From: HGM12998 sp900756495
GTDB taxonomy: Bacteria; Bacillota; Clostridia; Oscillospirales; Oscillospiraceae
Direction of reading: 5' to 3'
NCBI GenBank assembly: GCA_958477305.1
Contig: CAUEFI010000037.1
Coordinates: 1 to 11,922 of the forward strand
Length of the DNA stretch: 11,922 bases
The notes beneath the pieces are model-generated. The model worked only from the letters and a program-made list of their open reading frames with translations. It searched no databases and was not told the origin of the DNA. A program made the position numbers and the translations under genes. Below are positions 1 to 5,087 of the stretch, piece by piece. Positions within the stretch are counted from its first letter, which is position 1. Each line of letters opens with the position of its first letter.

Positions 1-3
1 TTG

Positions 4-97
4 TTGGGGAGCTCCCCAAACCCGCTGAACTTCTGGACACTTTGTCCAGAAGTCCAGGCGCAAGCGCCTGTTGTCTGCGTCCCGGAGCTATCGCTCC
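4..97 (-). other. Cluster of four hairpins past the relaxase gene
   Basis: GGAGC-TATC-GCTCC (84-97, over the stop codon), CAGGCGC-AA-GCGCCTG (55-70), palindrome copy 1 (29-53) and TTGGGGAGCTCCCCAA (4-19) follow one another. None has a U run. No gene is seen between 1 and 87; the stretch may terminate or protect the relaxase transcript. Confidence 0.5.
29..53. repeat. Palindromic repeat, copy 1
   Basis: Perfect palindrome: arm ACTTCTGGACA, loop CTT, arm TGTCCAGAAGT. It lies 34 nt past the relaxase stop, in non-coding DNA, and is one of eight copies sharing the core TGGACA-N3-TGTCCA. It sits within a run of further hairpins (4-19, 55-70, 84-97). Confidence 0.95.
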
Positions 98-1494
98 TGG
101 GCCTTATTTTCCCGCCCGTCCGTATGGCCGAGCAGGTGATCGATATTTGCCTTGACCGCCACGGCCTGCCGCATATCCGCCTGGGCCTTGCGGTACTCGG
201 CATAGAGGGCTTTTTTCTTTTCGGAGAGCTCCCGGCGCTCCTTTTTCAGCGTGTCCATTTTCGGGAGCTTTGCCCCGCCTAAGAGGTCATTCATGGTAGC
301 TTTTGCCGCCCGGTAGTCAGCCAGCTCCGCCTCGTGCTGGGCCAGGTACTTTTTAGAATACCGCGCCGCCTTGTAGCCATCGAACACAGGGCGCGTCTTT
401 GCATACTGTACCACCGCGCCCATGAGCTCAGAAGTTTTAGAGAGGGCCGTCTCCGTGTCCCGCAGCTCCCCGGCCAGCTTGTGGGCGCGATCCACCGCCG
501 CCTCGGTGCTGGCGGTCAGCGCGTCATAATCCATTAGATCATGTTCACGAAGATACTGGAGCGCGGCGGCCATCTGTTTGAGGTTGTAAACTTTGGCCCA
601 CCGTTCATAGGCCGGGCCCTTGCCCTGGGCCATGCGCTCTTGAATGTCTATGATCAGATTGACGCGCCGGGGCGGGGCCGGGCCGTCCTGGGGGAGCTCC
701 GGGATCGGACGCTCCCCGGCAATCACCGCTCGGATGTCATCGGGATCAAAGCCGGGGCCCAGGACAGAAGTCCGCAGGCGGGTGTACTTATCCTGCCCAG
801 GGGCCAAGAACGAGATCACGCCGCCCCGCCCATGCTTTACTTGAAAGCCGGACTCCTCCATAAGCCGCAGGAACGCCGGAAAGTCGGCAGGCTTTTTCCC
901 CAGGGCCTCCACGATGGCCAGCCGCACCCGCTGTTGTGCGGTAGGCGGCTTTTCTCCAATCCACTGGCCATAATGGAGAAAGCGGCCCTTGCTGTGCTGT
1001 TTCGGATTTTGAATGACCGACAACTCATGCTCGATGCACACCCGGTCAGAGAGCCGCCGCACCGCAAAGCTGGAGCCGATGAAGTTATGAAACTTCCGGG
1101 AGCAGTCCTGGGCCGTGGAGTTGTAATAAATGTGATTATGAATGTGGCCCTTGTCGATGTGGGTACAAACGAAAAACTGGTACTTGCCCTTTGTCCAGCG
1201 CATGGCCGTTTCATAGCCGATTTTGTTGGCCTCCTCCGGCGTGACCTCACCGGGAGGGAACGCCTGTCGGATCTGAAAGAACAGGGCCCCGCGCTCCACG
1301 GCCCGGCCCGTTTCCGCCTGGTACTGGCTCTTTGTCAGAAGAAACTCAGCGGGGGCGGATGCCGGATCGCAGAGGTAGGCAGACACAACTCCTATCTTTT
1401 TCGGATTGAGCCCGTAGGCAAACCGATCCTCCATCGTCTGGACAGCCGTTTTTCCCACCGCTACCTTGTAGGGCCGGATATAAGTTGTAGCGAT
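88..1494 (-). CDS. Conjugative relaxase (MobP-like, relaxase/mobilization nuclease domain)
   Basis: This is the DNA-strand transferase that would nick oriT and lead the transferred strand. Read from position 1494 it is 468 residues. The histidine cluster typical of PF03432-type relaxases is visible as THIDKGHIHNHIYYNS (H112, H117, H119, H121), and the N-terminal half has the family's G-K-T...Y-x-L-N-P pattern. The C-terminal third is rich in Lys/Glu and likely coiled coil. The first ATG/GTG/TTG in frame is GTG at 1458, but the 12 residues before it (ATTYIRPYKVA after the first codon) look like the usual family start MATT-x-I-x-P. They are preceded by AAAGGAGG (1509-1502) at 7 nt, so I place the start at ATC 1494-1492. 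It lies downstream of a terminator-like hairpin and a palindromic repeat, so expression is probably throttled. The relaxase call is firm; the non-canonical start is inference. Confidence 0.9.
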   Translation of the reverse strand: MATTYIRPYKVAVGKTAVQTMEDRFAYGLNPKKIGVVSAYLCDPASAPAEFLLTKSQYQAETGRAVERGALFFQIRQAFPPGEVTPEEANKIGYETAMRWTKGKYQFFVCTHIDKGHIHNHIYYNSTAQDCSRKFHNFIGSSFAVRRLSDRVCIEHELSVIQNPKQHSKGRFLHYGQWIGEKPPTAQQRVRLAIVEALGKKPADFPAFLRLMEESGFQVKHGRGGVISFLAPGQDKYTRLRTSVLGPGFDPDDIRAVIAGERPIPELPQDGPAPPRRVNLIIDIQERMAQGKGPAYERWAKVYNLKQMAAALQYLREHDLMDYDALTASTEAAVDRAHKLAGELRDTETALSKTSELMGAVVQYAKTRPVFDGYKAARYSKKYLAQHEAELADYRAAKATMNDLLGGAKLPKMDTLKKERRELSEKKKALYAEYRKAQADMRQAVAVKANIDHLLGHTDGRENKAQER

Positions 1495-1509
1495 AGCCGC
1501 ACCTCCTTT
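1492..1509 (-). promoter_or_regulatory. Relaxase ribosome binding site with ATC start
   Basis: AAAGGAGG (1509-1502), a 7-nt spacer, then ATC (1494-1492) followed by codons for ATTYIRP. No ATG, GTG or TTG occurs in frame until 1458. The strong site and family-like N-terminus indicate that ATC is the initiation codon, or a mutated ATG. Confidence 0.55.
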
Positions 1510-1517
1510 CCCAGCAG

Positions 1518-1552
1518 AAAAAGCGGGCGGCGGTCTGTTTCACCCGCCGCCC
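1518..1552 (-). terminator. Intrinsic-terminator-like hairpin upstream of the relaxase
   Basis: On the minus strand GGGCGGCGG (1552-1544) and CCGCCGCCC (1533-1525) form a 9-bp GC stem with a 10-nt loop, followed by GC and five T (1522-1518). The relaxase Shine-Dalgarno begins only 9 nt later. No promoter is visible between it and the relaxase, so the relaxase must be reached by read-through. It is best described as an attenuator. Confidence 0.7.
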
Positions 1553-1555
1553 GGC

Positions 1556-1580
1556 ACCTCTGGACACTTTGTCCATAAGT
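1556..1580. repeat. Palindromic repeat, copy 2
   Basis: Core TGGACA-CTT-TGTCCA with outer arms ACCTC and TAAGT, so the outer stem is imperfect. It begins directly after the stop of the small membrane protein gene and lies just before the terminator-like hairpin upstream of the relaxase. Confidence 0.93.
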
Positions 1581-1581
1581 A

Positions 1582-1872
1582 TCAGCTCGCCATAAAGTCC
1601 ATCGCCGCATACTTTACCCCATGCAGGCGCTCCACCAGCCAGCCGCCCAGGGCCGGGAGCCCAAAGGGGGAAACCAGGAACGCCAGCACAAACATGGCGA
1701 TGCAGCCTACTGTCTGCCCGGCCAGCAGGCAGAGGATCGCCAGCAGGGACAGGCCCACACAGGCTACAATGCACACAGCTCCCGCCACGCAGGACAGGAA
1801 CGTAAGCACCGCCACAATGAGGATCAGGGCCAGGACAAAGGGAGCCGCGATAATTTTTAAGATTGTCCGCAT
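1582..1872 (-). CDS. Small hydrophobic membrane protein of the mobilization region
   Basis: This 96-residue protein starts at ATG 1872 with GGAGG 8 nt upstream. It is almost entirely hydrophobic: one long segment from about residue 7 to 50 that could form two helices, and another at about 52-80, followed by a short polar tail ending in KYAAMDFMAS. No catalytic motif is visible. It is the first gene behind the strong promoter at 1918-1946 and sits between MobC and the relaxase, a place where Tn1549-like elements often carry a small hydrophobic protein. Its role is unknown; a contact between relaxosome and membrane channel is only a guess from position. An overlapping frame starting at 1879 (ATGAACG...) reads into the relaxase leader and has no family features, so I left it out. 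Confidence 0.75.
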   Translation of the reverse strand: MRTILKIIAAPFVLALILIVAVLTFLSCVAGAVCIVACVGLSLLAILCLLAGQTVGCIAMFVLAFLVSPFGLPALGGWLVERLHGVKYAAMDFMAS

Positions 1873-1917
1873 CGTTCATACCTCCTACAAAAGTTCGTTG
1901 TTTGCCTCTATATGTAT

Positions 1918-1946
1918 ATTATAACTCCGCAGGAGGGGGCCAACAA
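1918..1946 (-). promoter_or_regulatory. Sigma-A-type promoter for the small membrane protein / relaxase unit
   Basis: On the minus strand, TTGTTG (1946-1941) is separated by exactly 17 nt from a perfect TATAAT (1923-1918). Transcription would begin near 1910, giving a leader of about 40 nt before the GGAGG and ATG 1872. It is the only near-consensus promoter I see in the window and it lies just downstream of a large inverted repeat holding palindrome copy 3, a natural place for a repressor or activator. Confidence 0.75.
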
Positions 1947-1951
1947 GGATG

Positions 1952-2004
1952 CCCCGGCTATCCCCACCTCTGGACAAAATGTCCAGAAGTCGAGATAGCC
2001 GGGG
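1952..2004 (-). other. Large inverted repeat around palindrome copy 3; candidate operator or oriT
   Basis: CCCCGGCTATC (1952-1962) pairs with GATAGCCGGGG (1994-2004), enclosing copy 3. On the minus strand CATCCTTG (1951-1944) follows directly; it resembles the ATCCTG-type nick region of some MOBP origins, which lies just 3' of an inverted repeat. MobC is on one side and the relaxase unit on the other. The structure is seen; an operator or oriT role is inference. Confidence 0.45.
1966..1990. repeat. Palindromic repeat, copy 3 (AAA loop)
   Basis: Core TGGACA-AAA-TGTCCA, arms ACCTC and GAAGT. It is the only copy with an AAA loop. It is nested inside an 11-bp inverted repeat (1952-1962 with 1994-2004), 20 nt upstream of the -35 box of the promoter at 1918-1946. 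Confidence 0.93.
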
Positions 2005-2023
2005 AACGGCAAAGCCGCTCCCC
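2001..2023 (-). terminator. Hairpin after mobC, possible terminator or attenuator arm
   Basis: GGGGAACGGC (2001-2010) and GCCGCTCCCC (2014-2023) can pair with a triloop and one mismatch (G-U in RNA). It lies 7 nt past the mobC stop. There is no U run after it, so it is not a classical terminator. It shares its GGGG with the large inverted repeat at 1952-2004, so only one of the two structures can form at a time. Confidence 0.4.
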
Positions 2024-2029
2024 GGCAGG

Positions 2030-2377
2030 TCAGAGCCGCACGATGGCGGAGAGCTTTTCCAGCAGATCGGAAAGGGGCCGCCACAGCTTTTCATAGTCCC
2101 GTTGCAGAGCCGTGATCTCCTCCGGGTAAATGCCGCCGTAGGTATTCGCCTGGATTGCCACCTGGTTTAGATTGTTGGAGCACCGCCGCTGGAGCGACAC
2201 CAGCTCCTGGACAGGTGACAGGTCAACGTGGAGCACATACCCATTGAGAGCCATTTTCCGCATATAGGCCCCCATATTGCGGATGCCCGCCTCGGCCATC
2301 CGTTCCCGGATCAGCGCCTGCTCCTCCTCGGACACCATCACATGGAGATGGATGGGGCGGCGGCGTTTCTTTGTCAC
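2030..2377 (-). CDS. mobC: MobC-like relaxosome accessory protein
   Basis: This 115-residue basic/helical protein begins MTKKRRRPIHLHVMVSEEEQALI, the typical start of a ribbon-helix-helix mobilization protein: one strand (IHLHVMVS) followed by two helices (EEEQALIRERMAEAG, NMGAYMRKMALNG). The later NLNQVAIQANTYGGIY is the conserved helix of MobC proteins. MobC binds near oriT and helps the relaxase melt and nick DNA. The start is GTG at 2377, overlapping the stop of the preceding 54-residue gene by four bases (GTGA), which suggests translational coupling; GGGAGG lies 4 nt upstream. It is followed by the structured gap 1873-2029 and then the small membrane gene and relaxase, consistent with oriT being close by. 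Confidence 0.88.
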   Translation of the reverse strand: MTKKRRRPIHLHVMVSEEEQALIRERMAEAGIRNMGAYMRKMALNGYVLHVDLSPVQELVSLQRRCSNNLNQVAIQANTYGGIYPEEITALQRDYEKLWRPLSDLLEKLSAIVRL

Positions 2378-2538
2378 CGCTCCTCCCGTTCCAGGCTCCG
2401 GCAGACGCGGGGCGGTTCCTTTACCTTGTCCAGCGCCTTTTCCCGTTCCGGGGGCTGGGCAGGGATCGGCGTATTGAATACCCCGGAGAGCCGCAGGGCC
2501 TCCTGGTTTGCAAAATCCTGTTCACGCTTCTTGTCCAT
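2374..2538 (-). CDS. 54-residue hypothetical protein, coupled to mobC
   Basis: This is a short frame from ATG 2538-2536 to TGA 2376-2374. Its Shine-Dalgarno AGGAGG (2550-2545) lies 6 nt before the ATG and overlaps the stop of the upstream gene. The protein begins MDKKREQDFANQEALRLSG and ends SLEREER; it is charged, has no membrane segment, and carries a Pro-rich middle (TPIPAQPPE). Its stop overlaps the mobC GTG, so the three genes are read as one unit. I do not recognise a family. Good ribosome binding site, coupling on both sides and the lack of any other explanation for the 170-nt gap make it a real gene in my view. A part in relaxosome assembly is only suggested by position. Confidence 0.72.
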   Translation of the reverse strand: MDKKREQDFANQEALRLSGVFNTPIPAQPPEREKALDKVKEPPRVCRSLEREER

Positions 2539-2548
2539 AATCTTCCTC

Positions 2549-3334
2549 CTATCTGTCGCCCCGGTCAGGGACTTTCTTTTTAGGGCCGTCAGGGGCTCGG
2601 TGTTCCTGGGCCTCCTTTTGGGCCGCTTTCAGTTGCTCCGCAATCGGGGGCTGGCGTTTGGCCTCCTTATGGGCCCGCGCCGCCTCCTGGCGTTCAATGC
2701 TGCGGACGCGGACGGCCAGTTGCTCCGGGGTGATGTATTCTTTCACCACATAACTGCCGAAGTCCGGGTAAAACCAGGTCAGCCGCTTTTGATCCGGGAT
2801 GCGGTGAGCGTCCTCCCATTTTCCCACCACCTGGGCCTGGGCATCCATCTGCCGCCGAATATCCAGGTTATTGCGGGAGGGCCGGAGCTCATAGTCCTGC
2901 ATTTCCCGTTCCGTCAGGGGATGGGCATAGGTGATGGCTCCCCACGCCTGGAACGCCTCACCCGTCACTTGCTGGCGGGTAAAGTATAAATCCATGTGGA
3001 CAGGGCGGTTAAAGTAGCTGTTCGGGTAGGTGCCGATGTCGATAGGCCGCTGGGTGGAGTAGTACAGATAGGTTTCCTTGTCCGGGGCCTGCTCCACTTC
3101 CTGCACATGGTAACGCCGCTGGTAGTCCTCGGCCCGGTTGAGTAAGTCCCGTTCCGCCATATCCGGCTCATTCATGTAGTGGCCCCAAAAGTAATCCCGA
3201 TGGCCGTCCTGCTCATTGAACCGCCACGTCACAAAGGGATTAGGGGCCCTGCTGTTTTCCCCCAGGGCAAAGCCGCATTGATTGTCAAACAGGATTGTGC
3301 GGCGGATCACATAGCCTTGATTTTCCTCCAGAAT
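2549..3334 (-). CDS. Hypothetical protein of Tn1549-like elements
   Basis: This soluble protein has about 253 residues from GTG 3310, or 261 from ATT 3334. The N-terminal part has the pattern RTILFDNQCGFALGEN...FVTW (a compact beta-rich unit with GFALGE and FVTW). A middle part is rich in Tyr, Phe and His (YYWGHY-like FWGHYMNEP, DLYFTRQQVTGEAF, TREMQDYELRPS-like), and the tail is Lys/Glu/Ala-rich and probably helical. I have seen this layout in conjugative elements of gut Firmicutes but cannot assign a domain name or activity with certainty. AAGGAGG (3345-3339) is 4 nt before ATT 3334 and 7 nt before CTG 3331. GTG 3310 has only a distant GGAGG (about 14 nt), so the translation start probably lies upstream of 3310 at a non-canonical codon. 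Palindrome copy 4 lies just upstream. Confidence 0.7.
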   Translation of the reverse strand: MLEENQGYVIRRTILFDNQCGFALGENSRAPNPFVTWRFNEQDGHRDYFWGHYMNEPDMAERDLLNRAEDYQRRYHVQEVEQAPDKETYLYYSTQRPIDIGTYPNSYFNRPVHMDLYFTRQQVTGEAFQAWGAITYAHPLTEREMQDYELRPSRNNLDIRRQMDAQAQVVGKWEDAHRIPDQKRLTWFYPDFGSYVVKEYITPEQLAVRVRSIERQEAARAHKEAKRQPPIAEQLKAAQKEAQEHRAPDGPKKKVPDRGDR

Positions 3335-3356
3335 AACACCTCCTTAAATGCCTCGC

Positions 3357-3381
3357 ACCTCTGGACAAAGTGTCCAGAAGT
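3357..3381. repeat. Palindromic repeat, copy 4 (inverted loop)
   Basis: Core TGGACA-AAG-TGTCCA, arms ACCTC and GAAGT. The loop is the reverse complement of that in six other copies, so this unit lies in the opposite orientation. It is intergenic, 11 nt upstream of the Shine-Dalgarno of the 2549-3334 gene. Confidence 0.93.
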
Positions 3382-3455
3382 GGCGGGGATAGATGTGGAA
3401 AGCATTTGAGCAAACCAGGGGTAAGCCATAGAAAGATACGGACTACCCCCGAAAG

Positions 3456-3495
3456 GGCCCCGGAAAGCCTTGATACAAGTGGGGTTTCCGGGGCC
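3456..3495 (-). terminator. Long hairpin after the Cys_rich_VLP gene
   Basis: GGCCCCGGAAA (3456-3466) pairs perfectly with TTTCCGGGGCC (3485-3495). The 18-nt loop itself holds CTTG-ATA-CAAG (3469-3479). It begins 14 nt past the TGA at 3510 and likely ends or shields the transcript. In the minus direction it is not followed by a U run, while in the plus direction it is followed by TAATTTT, so the direction of any termination is unclear. Confidence 0.5.
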
Positions 3496-3509
3496 TAATT
3501 TTCCACACA

Positions 3510-3863
3510 TCACCTCCGCTTTTTCCGCATATAATCCCGCTTTTGCCGCCGCAGGGCAATCCGGGCGCAGGACTCGGAACAGTAGGCCATGCGCCCATCA
3601 GCGGGGACAGCCCCGCCGCAGATGGGACAGGGCTTAAACTCCGGCCTGGGCCCCTCGGTCAAGAGGGCCGCCTCCAGCGCCGGATCAAGGGGCAGGACGG
3701 CCTCCCGGAAATAGCGGCAGTATGCGCCTGTCCAGCACTTCCCGAACATATAGCACTCACACTCCAGAGGCAGGCACCCGTATTCCTTGTCATAGTTGGC
3801 GCACCACTTTACCACCAGGGCGCGGATTTTCTTTTTTTCCTCGCGTGTCAGTTCACGGGTCAA
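3510..3863 (-). CDS. Cys_rich_VLP-domain protein
   Basis: This 117-residue protein has many cysteines: C21, C30, C35, C37, C43 and C49 in the first half, then the sequence AVLPLDPALEA (the VLP at residues 56-58 gives the family its name), then a second zinc-finger-like unit CPICGG (C79, C82) ... YCSESC (C95, C99), and a very basic C-terminus (RRQKRDYMRKKRR). The domain is a standard accessory of Tn1549-type elements; its function is unknown, though metal binding and nucleic-acid contact are plausible. The start is TTG 3863, 7 nt after GGGAGG; the frame opens just past the TGA of the 58-residue gene. It is the last gene of the upstream block and is followed by a structured intergenic region. 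Confidence 0.85.
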   Translation of the reverse strand: MTRELTREEKKKIRALVVKWCANYDKEYGCLPLECECYMFGKCWTGAYCRYFREAVLPLDPALEAALLTEGPRPEFKPCPICGGAVPADGRMAYCSESCARIALRRQKRDYMRKKRR

Positions 3864-3867
3864 ACTG

Positions 3868-4044
3868 TCACCTCCCGCCAGCCGGGGCTTTCAAAAGCTC
3901 CCGGTAGCAGGACACACAGCCGATGCCCCGCCAGTAGGGGCACCCGGAGCACCGGGAGCCCCTGGGCGCTTTGGGGATAGACGGTGCCTGGGGGCGGGGC
4001 TTCTGCTTCATCATTTTTTCAAAGGGGCTGTCGGTAAACCTCAT
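3868..4044 (-). CDS. 58-residue CxxC protein
   Basis: This is a short gene from ATG 4044-4042 to TGA 3870-3868. It begins MRFTDSPFEKMMKQKPRPQ and has a compact cysteine knuckle RCSGCPYWRGIGCVSCYREL (C32, C35, C43, C46), which looks like a small zinc-binding unit. The ATG overlaps the TGA of the DUF4366 gene (ATGA) and is preceded by GGAGG at 7 nt, so translation is coupled. Its stop lies 4 nt before the TTG start of the Cys_rich_VLP gene. Short proteins with an N-terminal 'F-x-x-x-PFE-x-MM' and a CxGCPYW motif accompany this gene set in related elements, to my recollection. The function is unknown. Confidence 0.78.
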   Translation of the reverse strand: MRFTDSPFEKMMKQKPRPQAPSIPKAPRGSRCSGCPYWRGIGCVSCYRELLKAPAGGR

Positions 4045-4826
4045 TTGTCCGCCTCCTCTCCGCCATCGTCCTCCTCGTCCCAGGGCGGGCCGTCATCGTC
4101 CTCGTCCCCGTAGCCGTCCGGCCCGTCATAGTCCGGGAGCTCGTCGCAATAGTCCTCCTGGGGCTCGGCGGCTTTCTGCTGTTTGGGGCGCAGTACCTTG
4201 AAATAGAACGCCGCGCCGCCGCCCACTAAGGCCACAGCCAGCACCGCCAGGAGCATCCCCATGTTACCGCCCGTTTCCGGTTCGGCCTCCTCCGGGGCGG
4301 GTTCCTCGATTTCCACGGGCTCCGGCTCCACGCCCACGCATTTTTCCATATTGACCGAGCAGACCGCGCACTCTGTATTCACAGCACCCGCCGCGCATTT
4401 TTCCGAGCAGGAGCAGACCGCCTGCTCCACCCCAGCGGCCTCGGCTGCGGCCAGCAGATCGGCCTCGTCTGCCACGCTGAAGAAGTAGGTTTCATACTGC
4501 TCGCCCTCCTCGTCCACGGGCTTGTCGTAGTCAATGACAATGTAAAAGGTGTTCCCGCCCGCCGTCTGCACCGTGATAAACTGCTTGTTGGTGTGCTCGT
4601 CATAGAGCAGATCGCGGGTAACAAGGTTTCCCTCCTCCGAAAAGCCCTCGCCCGGTTCGATGGTGGGTTCCGGTTCCGGGGCCTGGGTTTCCTCGGTCAT
4701 GGTGGGATCGCCATAGTCTGCGCCCTCGCCGCCGTCCGCATAGGCATAGGCCGGGACGCTAAATCCGCATAAAAGAACGGCGGCACACAGCGCCGCCGCC
4801 ATCACCCGAAAGCGTTTCATCTTCAA
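4041..4826 (-). CDS. DUF4366 family membrane-anchored surface protein
   Basis: The protein has 261 residues from TTG 4826, or 259 from ATG 4820. A signal peptide is obvious: basic start KMKRFR, hydrophobic MAAALCAAVLLCGFSV, and a probable cleavage after PAYAYA. The external part is acidic and proline-rich, with a folded region containing LLYDEHTNKQFITVQTAGGNTFYIVIDYDKP, the hallmark of DUF4366. It then has a cysteine cluster (CSCSEKC...CAVCSVNMEKC), a Pro/Glu spacer, a transmembrane helix (MGMLLAVLAVALVGGGAAFYF) and a very acidic cytoplasmic tail. This family accompanies DUF4315 and the CD1108 protein in Tn1549-like transfer modules. A role in surface contact is inference. TTG overlaps the DUF4315 stop (TTGA) with AAGGAGG 4 nt upstream; the ATG is at 10 nt, so either could start translation. 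Confidence 0.9.
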   Translation of the reverse strand: MKMKRFRVMAAALCAAVLLCGFSVPAYAYADGGEGADYGDPTMTEETQAPEPEPTIEPGEGFSEEGNLVTRDLLYDEHTNKQFITVQTAGGNTFYIVIDYDKPVDEEGEQYETYFFSVADEADLLAAAEAAGVEQAVCSCSEKCAAGAVNTECAVCSVNMEKCVGVEPEPVEIEEPAPEEAEPETGGNMGMLLAVLAVALVGGGAAFYFKVLRPKQQKAAEPQEDYCDELPDYDGPDGYGDEDDDGPPWDEEDDGGEEADK

Positions 4827-5074
4827 TCTTCCTCCTTTCCGCCGTCCCCGGACTTCTGGACACTTTGTCCAGAAGTGCCGTCCCGGAGCCGCTGGAGCAC
4901 CAGGGGGAGCTCCTCCAGGGAAATGCTCATGCCCCGCACGATGTCCACGATCTCGCTGTTTTCGGCCTCCTGCTTGTTCTTTTCCAGATCCTTGAGCCGG
5001 GCCTGCTGTTCGCTGATTTTGGCCTTGACCTTATCAATCTCGGCCTGGATTTTCTGGCTTTTGCTTACCGCCAT
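4823..5074 (-). CDS. DUF4315 family coiled-coil protein
   Basis: This 83-residue protein starts at ATG 5074, preceded by AAGGAGG. Residues about 5-40 (KSQKIQAEIDKVKAKISEQQARLKDLEKNKQEAE) form a clear coiled coil, followed by EIVDIVRGMSISLEELPLVLQRL, the conserved end of DUF4315. After the conserved part, the last 17 or so residues include TSGQSVQKS, which is simply the translation of palindrome copy 5 (4852-4876), so the repeat appears to have been accommodated as a tail. The gene sits between the NlpC/P60 gene (13-nt gap) and DUF4366, the usual order in Tn1549-type elements. Its molecular role is unknown. Confidence 0.9.
   Translation of the reverse strand: MAVSKSQKIQAEIDKVKAKISEQQARLKDLEKNKQEAENSEIVDIVRGMSISLEELPLVLQRLRDGTSGQSVQKSGDGGKEED
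4852..4876. repeat. Palindromic repeat, copy 5 (inside DUF4315 gene)
   Basis: Perfect 11-bp arms (ACTTCTGGACA / TGTCCAGAAGT) around CTT, identical to copy 1. On the minus strand it is translated as TSGQSVQKS in the C-terminal tail of the DUF4315 protein, beyond the conserved part. Confidence 0.95.
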
Positions 5075-5087
5075 AGATACCTCCTTG

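Noticed and set aside
541..1578. 345-codon open frame on the plus strand
   Set aside because: Antisense to the relaxase, with no recognisable domain; the relaxase histidine motif on the minus strand is decisive.
1346..1879. 177-codon minus-strand frame overlapping the small membrane protein and relaxase leader
   Set aside because: It runs out of frame through two better-supported genes, the terminator hairpin and palindrome copy 2; the composition is Gly/Cys/Arg-rich shadow sequence.
3307..3513. 68-codon minus-strand frame in the gap after the Cys_rich_VLP gene
   Set aside because: It consists of the translated hairpin and palindrome copy 4, its Shine-Dalgarno is only 2 nt from the start, and the product has no protein-like pattern.
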